Positions 4,666 through 9,284 of a stretch of 9,284 nt of DNA are shown piece after piece (the stretch's first letter is position 1; every line of letters begins with the position of its first letter). The notes below the pieces were generated by a model that was not told where the DNA came from, did not search any database, and was given only the letters and a program-made list of their open reading frames with translations. The translations under genes were made by a program, and so were the position numbers. Source of the stretch: Flavobacteriales bacterium (lineage in GTDB: Bacteria > Bacteroidota > Bacteroidia > DT-38); the NCBI GenBank assembly GCA_013214975.1, contig JABSPR010000002.1:1-9284 (forward strand). Reading direction: 5' to 3'.

Positions 4666-7071
4666 TTAAGTCGATTGTATTACTTCCGGCGCTTCGAACA
4701 TTCTATTCGGCCCTTCAACATCTTCACATTTCTTAATATAACACACGCATGTGTTGGCTGCAGTTGCCTGACTTAATTGCGTAGTTGCGTGGTCGGAAGT
4801 AAGGAAATTAATTTGGCCACTGTTACATCTTCCTTTGCTATCTCTTGAAGACCAACTGCCACTTTGCAGACTAACTACTCCTTCCCTTATCTTTTTTGAA
4901 ACAACCGCACCTGCCAAAACAGCACCTCTATCGTTGTATAATTCTACAACGTCACCATCTGCAATTCCATTCTTTTCCGCGTCGATTGGATTAATCAATA
5001 CCGGCTCTCTCCCTTGTACACTGTACGTTTTATGCAACTCTTCGCAATTCCCCAACTGACTGTGTAATCTGTTATACGGATGCGGACTTACCACGTGTAC
5101 TTGGCCAGGTTCTGCATTCCCTAAAAACTCAAAAGGTTCTAAATACTTGGGCATCGGTGGACAATCGTCCAACTCATAATCCGCAATGGTTTGGCAATAC
5201 ATTTCAATTTTACCTGAATCCGTATCTAAAGCATGTTCAACTGGATCATTGTAATAATCTCCAAACATAACATGGCTCTTCGCTCCTTCCGGCGTAGGAA
5301 ATGTAACAGCACCTTCTTCCCAAAACTCCTCGAAGGTCATTACTTCCGGTCCAGAGCTAACTGCATAAGCTCCCTTAATCCATTCCATTGGAGTTTTTCC
5401 GCCAGTAAATTCTTCTTCTTTTCCGTAAAGAGCTGCTAGTTTTCTGAAAATATCCCAGTCGTCTAAGCTTTCCTCAACAGGCTCTATTACCTTTCTTTGA
5501 GAATATATCCGATCTCTGCTATAAGCACTTCCATAATGAATATCATCTCGCTCGAGCGTGGTAGTAGCCGGCAGTATTATATCTCCTTGCTGTGCAGTGA
5601 TAGTAAACATTGGATCTTGAACGATAATGGTTTCGACACTCTCCATCGCTTTAACCGTATCATTAAAGTCTTGATGATGAGACAAGAGGTTACTCGATGT
5701 GGTATAAATGAGATTCAACTTAGGATACTTTAAGGTATCGCCATCGTAGAAAAATTCTTTGCCTGGGTTCTTAATCGCTTCCGTTATTCGTGAGGCCGGG
5801 ATATACGTCTCTACAGGATTCTCTAATTCTTCCATCCACCCTGGCATATTCTTCCATGCTTGTGGCAATCCTGCACCACTGTAATGCCAATTAAAACCGA
5901 CTCCCTCACCTGGCTTACCAAAGTTACCTAGCAAGCAGCAGAAGTTAATCATAGACCAATGTACTAACTCACCATGGCTAGCACGTTGCAGAGACCAAGA
6001 GCCTGCCAACTGCGTTTTTTTAGAAGCAATTAATTCTGCAAGTTCAACGATAGATTCTGCCGACAGACCTGTAATACTCGATGCCCATTCTGGCGTTGTT
6101 GGTTCTCCCCCGTCTTCACCCATTAAATAGGCAATGTACTTTTCAGACCCCACTGCATGGGTTTTTAAAAACTCCTTATTGTGAAGCTCATTTTTAACCA
6201 GGTGATAAGACATCGCCAAAAATAAAGCTTGATCTGTATTGGGAATGATCTTGATGGTCTCTGCACCTAATCTTTCTGCCGACTCTGTTACTTGTGGATC
6301 GATACTTAAAAATTCAATACCGGCTTCTTTAAGACCCTCCCAAATCTTATACATTCTATGATCCGGAACAGCTTCATCTATTCGTAGATTCTTGAACATG
6401 TCGCAACCTACCATCACAAACAACTCGGTATTTTTTTCTAATACTTGCCATGTGGTAGGATCGCCATTTAGATTCTCGCCAAGAATGTATGGAAGCAAAA
6501 CCCGCATTGCACCTGTAGAATAATTACTTACCGTAACTGTATTGCCACCAATGGTAGACATGAATCTATCCTGCAAGATTTTGGGATAAAACATATGGCC
6601 TTCCGACCATCCATTGTATGTAGAGAGAATCCCCTCGTTGCCGTACTCCTCAATAGTTTTGTCTAATGATTTCTTAACCAACCCTAAGGCGGTATCCCAA
6701 TCTACTCGAACAAAAGGCTCCTTCCCCCTTAACTCCGGCTTGGTATCTCCACCAAAATTTTCCAAATATGTTTTTCGTACCAGTGGATAATTTACCCTTG
6801 TTTTAGAATACGTTTTTTCGAGCACGCCGATGGTCAGCATTTCGGATGGATTAGCATCTAGAGCTGCAATCGGTTCTACGTTGGTTAATTTGCCATCAAC
6901 AACAGTAGGCCTAAACGCTCCCCAATAGTTGGCATGAAATAGCTTTGCCTTTGCTTTTACTTCTGTAGCACAAGATGAAATAAGGGAACCCGTAGATCCT
7001 AGCAATGCTGCAAATGCAGTAAATTTAACCCCAAGACCAAGGAAGTTTCTTCTATTAATTTTATTATTCAT
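4666..7071 (-). CDS. Tat-exported molybdopterin oxidoreductase, TMAO/DMSO reductase family, with altered Mo-ligand site
   Basis: This 801-residue protein aligns along its whole length with TorA/DorA/BisC-type enzymes, which reduce S- or N-oxides with a bis-MGD molybdenum cofactor. The N-terminus has a twin-arginine signal (NRRNFLGLG, 6-14), a hydrophobic stretch, then LISSC (30-34), a plausible lipobox, so it may be a Tat lipoprotein. There is no N-terminal Fe-S cysteine motif, as expected for TorA-type enzymes. Family landmarks are NYWGAF (48-53), FVRVDWDTAL (120-129), YSTGA (184-188), HHQD (465-468), ILPATTTLERDD (499-510), GNAEPGQVHVVSPHP (651-665) and RLHSQL (668-673). At the molybdenum site TorA has GIFAASYGW; this protein has GILSTYNGW (147-155), so an ungapped alignment puts Y152 where the ligand serine should be. 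The substrate is therefore uncertain. No cytochrome or chaperone gene adjoins it in this window. The start is the ATG at 7069-7071. Confidence 0.9.
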   Translation of the reverse strand: MNNKINRRNFLGLGVKFTAFAALLGSTGSLISSCATEVKAKAKLFHANYWGAFRPTVVDGKLTNVEPIAALDANPSEMLTIGVLEKTYSKTRVNYPLVRKTYLENFGGDTKPELRGKEPFVRVDWDTALGLVKKSLDKTIEEYGNEGILSTYNGWSEGHMFYPKILQDRFMSTIGGNTVTVSNYSTGAMRVLLPYILGENLNGDPTTWQVLEKNTELFVMVGCDMFKNLRIDEAVPDHRMYKIWEGLKEAGIEFLSIDPQVTESAERLGAETIKIIPNTDQALFLAMSYHLVKNELHNKEFLKTHAVGSEKYIAYLMGEDGGEPTTPEWASSITGLSAESIVELAELIASKKTQLAGSWSLQRASHGELVHWSMINFCCLLGNFGKPGEGVGFNWHYSGAGLPQAWKNMPGWMEELENPVETYIPASRITEAIKNPGKEFFYDGDTLKYPKLNLIYTTSSNLLSHHQDFNDTVKAMESVETIIVQDPMFTITAQQGDIILPATTTLERDDIHYGSAYSRDRIYSQRKVIEPVEESLDDWDIFRKLAALYGKEEEFTGGKTPMEWIKGAYAVSSGPEVMTFEEFWEEGAVTFPTPEGAKSHVMFGDYYNDPVEHALDTDSGKIEMYCQTIADYELDDCPPMPKYLEPFEFLGNAEPGQVHVVSPHPYNRLHSQLGNCEELHKTYSVQGREPVLINPIDAEKNGIADGDVVELYNDRGAVLAGAVVSKKIREGVVSLQSGSWSSRDSKGRCNSGQINFLTSDHATTQLSQATAANTCVCYIKKCEDVEGPNRMFEAPEVIQST

Positions 7072-7098
7072 AATGCGCTTTTAGGATGTAGCTAAGGT

Positions 7099-7167
7099 AC
7101 AAAACCATGCTATCGATACACCTCGAACGCATAATAACATTAAATAAACCGTACCAAGATCAAGAGA
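7099..7167. repeat. Dispersed-repeat module, copy 1
   Basis: It begins with a 26-bp block (7099-7124, core ATGCTATCGATACACCTC) that recurs at 7487-7512 with two mismatches. GCATAATAACATTAAAT (7129-7145) and GATCAAGAGA (7158-7167) follow, and both recur in copy 2 in the same order with different spacers. The block contains the palindrome TATCGATA. It lies 28-53 bp upstream of the molybdoenzyme start, so it also covers that gene's probable promoter region. Confidence 0.7.
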
Positions 7168-7207
7168 TCCCCGGATATTTACGAAGGATAAATTCCGAAA
7201 ATAACGT
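7146..7207. repeat. REP-like hairpin, second copy of the right half of the 3682-3778 element
   Basis: Compared with 3716-3777, the copies share AAACCGTACC at the left, then TCAAGAGATCCCC and a hairpin region; over the 48 bp from TCAAGAG to ACGT, 39 positions match. The hairpin is CGGA-t-ATTTA (7172-7181) against TAAATTCCG (7189-7197) with a 7-nt loop. The copy lies 75-136 bp upstream of the molybdoenzyme start and overlaps the end of repeat module copy 1. Confidence 0.65.
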
Positions 7208-7306
7208 CGAAGTGGGAGCTTCTCTTTAAAAGGCCGCTTTTAGATTCATGTAATATCCATGCACGAATGTCAATGTCCCTTCAAAGAAGAACTATTATAA
7301 ACCAAA

Positions 7307-7375
7307 ATGAGTGCGTAGTAAGACTGGGAAGCCAGGAGCCTGTGACTGGATCAACCAGCCGCACTTAGCGCTCAT
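7307..7375 (+). other. Candidate structured RNA: three-helix fold
   Basis: A closing helix of 8 bp pairs ATGAGTGC (7307-7314) with GCGCTCAT (7368-7375), with one wobble. Inside are two hairpins with the same CTGG/CCAG stem: 7324-7335 (loop GAAG) and 7346-7358 (loop ATCAA). The second extends through an internal loop by GTG (7342-7344) with CAC (7362-7364). The two CTGG/CCAG hairpins start 22 nt apart, each preceded by GA, as if duplicated, and their strands could also pair with each other. The region is more GC-rich than its surroundings. No promoter or terminator was identified, and either strand could be the active one. Confidence 0.35.
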
Positions 7376-7404
7376 GAAGGTGTTAATAGAACTGAATTGG
7401 AGGA

Positions 7405-7473
7405 CTTGATTTTTTCCTTCGTTTTTTGATCAAGCAGAAAATACTATTGCGCAGCAATACTTGGCCGTCTGCT
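7405..7473. repeat. Two adjoining hairpins in the intergenic region
   Basis: CTTGAT (7405-7410) pairs with ATCAAG (7429-7434) around a loop with two T-tracts flanking CCTTCG. Sharing its last two bases, AGCAGA (7433-7438) pairs with TCTGCT (7468-7473) and encloses a perfect inner hairpin TATTGC/GCAATA (7445-7450 and 7454-7459, loop GCA). The T-tracts could end transcripts on either strand. The block ends 13 bp before repeat module copy 2 and may be part of the same mobile or repetitive unit. Confidence 0.4.
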
Positions 7474-7486
7474 ATTAAGACATTCG

Positions 7487-7581
7487 ACAGAACCATGTTA
7501 TCGATACACCTCTAGAAGAAGGCATTATGACATTAAATGAGGTGCCGAATTCTATTTAGATCAAGAGAAACGAAATCTAAA
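7487..7581. repeat. Dispersed-repeat module, copy 2
   Basis: It carries the same ordered blocks as copy 1: the 26-bp block (7487-7512), GCATTATGACATTAAAT (7522-7538) and GATCAAGAGA (7559-7568). Spacers differ in length and sequence. The last block lies in the loop of a hairpin formed by TTTAGAT (7555-7561) and ATCTAAA (7575-7581). The two copies are direct repeats 388 bp apart. Confidence 0.7.
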
Positions 7582-7703
7582 AGTATTATTCTGAAGTGTG
7601 AAGGCGTAGCTATATTTTTAATCTGAGGCATTCTGGTTCTATCAGAAAGCATCAACCTTCTATTATTATTTCTCAAATTGAGAAACCAGTCTTGCAAATA
7701 GAA
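7550..7703. repeat. Hairpin-rich intergenic segment with a probably spurious minus-strand ORF
   Basis: TTCTATTT (7550-7557) and AAATAGAA (7696-7703) form an outer inverted repeat. CTGGTT (7633-7638) pairs with AACCAG (7684-7689), and TTTCTCAA-A-TTGAGAAA (7669-7685) is a near-perfect palindrome. A 62-codon minus-strand ORF (7533-7721) crosses it. Its peptide has no fold signature and contains NNNRRLMLSDRTRMPQ. From memory, similar peptides recur as short hypothetical Bacteroidetes proteins predicted over repeats, so I do not call it a gene. The remaining bases up to 7827 show only AT-rich, promoter-like sequence such as TATAAT at 7774-7779. Confidence 0.4.
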
Positions 7704-7827
7704 TGTTCTATTTGATTCCAAAAGACTAGTTAACAGTATATCCTATTGAGATACTTAGCAATGCACCGAAGTATATAATTGTGGCATAGCTTTTACACAG
7801 CACTCTGTTTATTACTCATTCTTTACA

Positions 7828-9284
7828 ATGTCAAAACCATATTCAGTGAAAAATATTATTGTCTTTATTGGGATGTTAGTAATCCTTACTTCAAGTATGG
7901 TTAATGCGCAAACCACCAATAGCAATGGCAGTTGGACGGGTGGAAACTGGGACAATGGAGTTCCTGCAGACGATGGAGTCTCAACAGTCAACCACGTACT
8001 TTCAGTTGATACCGATTTTAAAATAAGTGGAACAGGAGCATGTACTGTCAACGGAACTCTTATTGACGCGACAGGTGGATCCGATTACAAATTGGATGTA
8101 GAAAATTCTGGAGAACTTACTGTGAATGGAACAACCACATTAGGTTCAAACCTAACGGTAAAGAACTCTGCGAACATTATTATTTCAGCCTGTAATATAT
8201 TAACCGTAGGAGATATGAAAGTGTCGAATAACGTAACCTTTTCTATAGCATCGTGTGCAACTTTAATTGTAAATGGTGATTTAGAAATTGAGAACAATAT
8301 AGAAATTGAATGTGACGGTGATATTATCGTAAATGGAAACGTAATTGCAAAGAATAATGCTACTATAACCGGAGCAGGAACATTATCTACAACGGGAACA
8401 GTAGACATTATAAATTCGGCCAGTATTTTTGGAAGTACAACCAGTTGCATTAGTGGACCTTGCTTATTTGACAGCCCGGGTACAGGTGGTACTCACTACA
8501 CAACTATCGCCTCTGGCAACAATTATAACAATGCAATATCATGGGATGCCAACGGGGTTCCTCCATCCACTCTACCCAATGGCGATTACATAACACTTAA
8601 CCATCAAATTAATCTAAATATTGATATAAATATTCTCGGCCTGATGACTATTGGCTCTAGCGGATCTTTAATTGGCAATAAAAAAATTAATGTGGGAAAA
8701 GGCAGCTCTAATCAAGGTGAATTGATTAACCAGGGCATCCTAACGATTAAAGAATTAAAAGCGGAACCTGACGGCTGTATAGCACCCGTTGATGCCTATC
8801 CAATCATCCACAATTATGGCATCATAAATGCAGATAAGGTAGACGTAGGAAAAGGATGTGAAAGCGGGCAAATGACAAATCACAATGATCCCAATGGACT
8901 GGGTGCAGGAGTTATTAATGTATCAGGAGAGTTTCATATAGACGGTGTTCTTTGTAACGAAAACAATATATTTATTCAAGGAAAACTTAAAATTCACGGG
9001 GGAAGCATCAGTTGCTGTGGCCGCATTGAAACACCTCTAATTGAGTTTGATAAAAATAACGGTAGTGGATTTGGGGCAAGACCAGGAACAAGTGATTGTC
9101 AAGATTATTGTACTGCATATTCTACAGAACCTATTCTTAAGATAAAAAGTCAAGGAAATGTAACTAGTACTGTCTTGTTCACTAACCCTGATCCTTCTGA
9201 AAGCATAGTTACGTCTAACACTACTTTTTGTGCAAATTTCCAGATACCAATTGCGGATTTCTCCTCTAACAACAATGCTTTCTG
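7828..9284 (+). CDS. Large secreted beta-solenoid-like surface protein (partial, open at right edge)
   Basis: The frame is open from the ATG at 7828-7830 through the window edge: 485 full codons with no stop. Residues 1-27 form a Sec signal peptide (basic SVKN, hydrophobic IIVFIGMLVIL, cleavage after VNA). The mature protein is rich in Asn, Thr, Gly and Ile, with short repeated strands of the LTVNG, LIVNGDLEI, IIVNGNVIA kind about every 20 residues (residues ~85-200), the pattern of a right-handed beta-solenoid. SWTGGNWDNGVP (35-46) and a related AISWDANGVPPSTLPNGDYITL (236-257) may each begin a module. Scattered cysteines suggest disulfides. In this lineage such proteins usually end in a T9SS sorting domain, which would lie beyond the window. 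It is probably an adhesin or surface structural protein; no enzymatic motif is seen. The molybdoenzyme is divergent, and the long upstream gap holds the repeats. Confidence 0.85.
   Translation, partial: MSKPYSVKNIIVFIGMLVILTSSMVNAQTTNSNGSWTGGNWDNGVPADDGVSTVNHVLSVDTDFKISGTGACTVNGTLIDATGGSDYKLDVENSGELTVNGTTTLGSNLTVKNSANIIISACNILTVGDMKVSNNVTFSIASCATLIVNGDLEIENNIEIECDGDIIVNGNVIAKNNATITGAGTLSTTGTVDIINSASIFGSTTSCISGPCLFDSPGTGGTHYTTIASGNNYNNAISWDANGVPPSTLPNGDYITLNHQINLNIDINILGLMTIGSSGSLIGNKKINVGKGSSNQGELINQGILTIKELKAEPDGCIAPVDAYPIIHNYGIINADKVDVGKGCESGQMTNHNDPNGLGAGVINVSGEFHIDGVLCNENNIFIQGKLKIHGGSISCCGRIETPLIEFDKNNGSGFGARPGTSDCQDYCTAYSTEPILKIKSQGNVTSTVLFTNPDPSESIVTSNTTFCANFQIPIADFSSNNNAF

Noticed and set aside
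4835..5059. Plus-strand ORFs inside the molybdoenzyme gene (also 4570-4776, 5233-5439 and 5497-5733)
   Set aside because: They are opposite-strand shadows, or an overlap over the convergent gene ends, without domain content.
7405..7434. Group II intron or retron RNA in the 7300-7475 non-coding region
   Set aside because: No domain V signature and no reverse transcriptase gene are present in the window.
7812..8450. Two minus-strand ORFs (7812-8051 and 8085-8450)
   Set aside because: They are antisense to the signal peptide and solenoid repeats of the surface protein, which has a convincing continuous frame.

Overview
The window looks like a low-GC Bacteroidetes chromosome, probably a marine flavobacterium-like lineage. 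Four things point there: a C-terminal type IX secretion (T9SS) sorting domain at the left edge, a promoter-like TAnnTTTG box in front of a cold-shock gene, start codons without clear Shine-Dalgarno sequences, and small proteins (DTW, stand-alone Smr, SpoIIAA-like) with flavobacterial-type sequences. No genus can be named from the sequence alone.

Layout from left to right. (1) The last ~150 residues of a T9SS-secreted protein (2-451, +). (2) A convergent DTW-domain tRNA-uridine modification enzyme (511-1239, -). (3) A small SpoIIAA/STAS-like protein of unknown role (1370-1741, -). (4) A cold-shock protein (2031-2222, +) with its own promoter-like box and a strong intrinsic terminator, followed by a stand-alone Smr-domain protein (2331-2585, +). 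(5) A MarR-family regulator (3123-3560, -) and, downstream on the same strand, a DoxX-like membrane protein gene interrupted by one in-frame amber codon (2693-3049, -). The marR upstream region carries a perfect 18-bp palindrome, a good operator candidate. (6) A 97-bp REP/BIME-like paired hairpin (3682-3778) ahead of a DUF1853 PD-(D/E)XK-nuclease-fold protein (3824-4630, +). (7) A Tat-exported, probably lipid-anchored, molybdopterin oxidoreductase of the TMAO/DMSO reductase family (4666-7071, -) in which tyrosine occupies the position of the family's molybdenum-ligand serine. (8) A ~750-bp non-coding stretch (7072-7827) packed with dispersed-repeat modules, hairpins and one candidate structured RNA. 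(9) The first 485 codons of a large secreted beta-solenoid-like surface protein (7828-9284, +), open at the right edge.

How the genes relate. These are mostly single-gene units. The only likely operon is marR-doxX, which resembles small MarR-controlled stress units. The molybdoenzyme has no cytochrome, chaperone or cofactor gene beside it in this window. No CRISPR array, tRNA, rRNA, transposase, toxin-antitoxin pair or recognisable defence operon was seen. The most unusual material is the altered molybdenum site, the amber codon in the DoxX-like gene, and the modular intergenic repeats, two of which share a hairpin supported by a compensatory base change.
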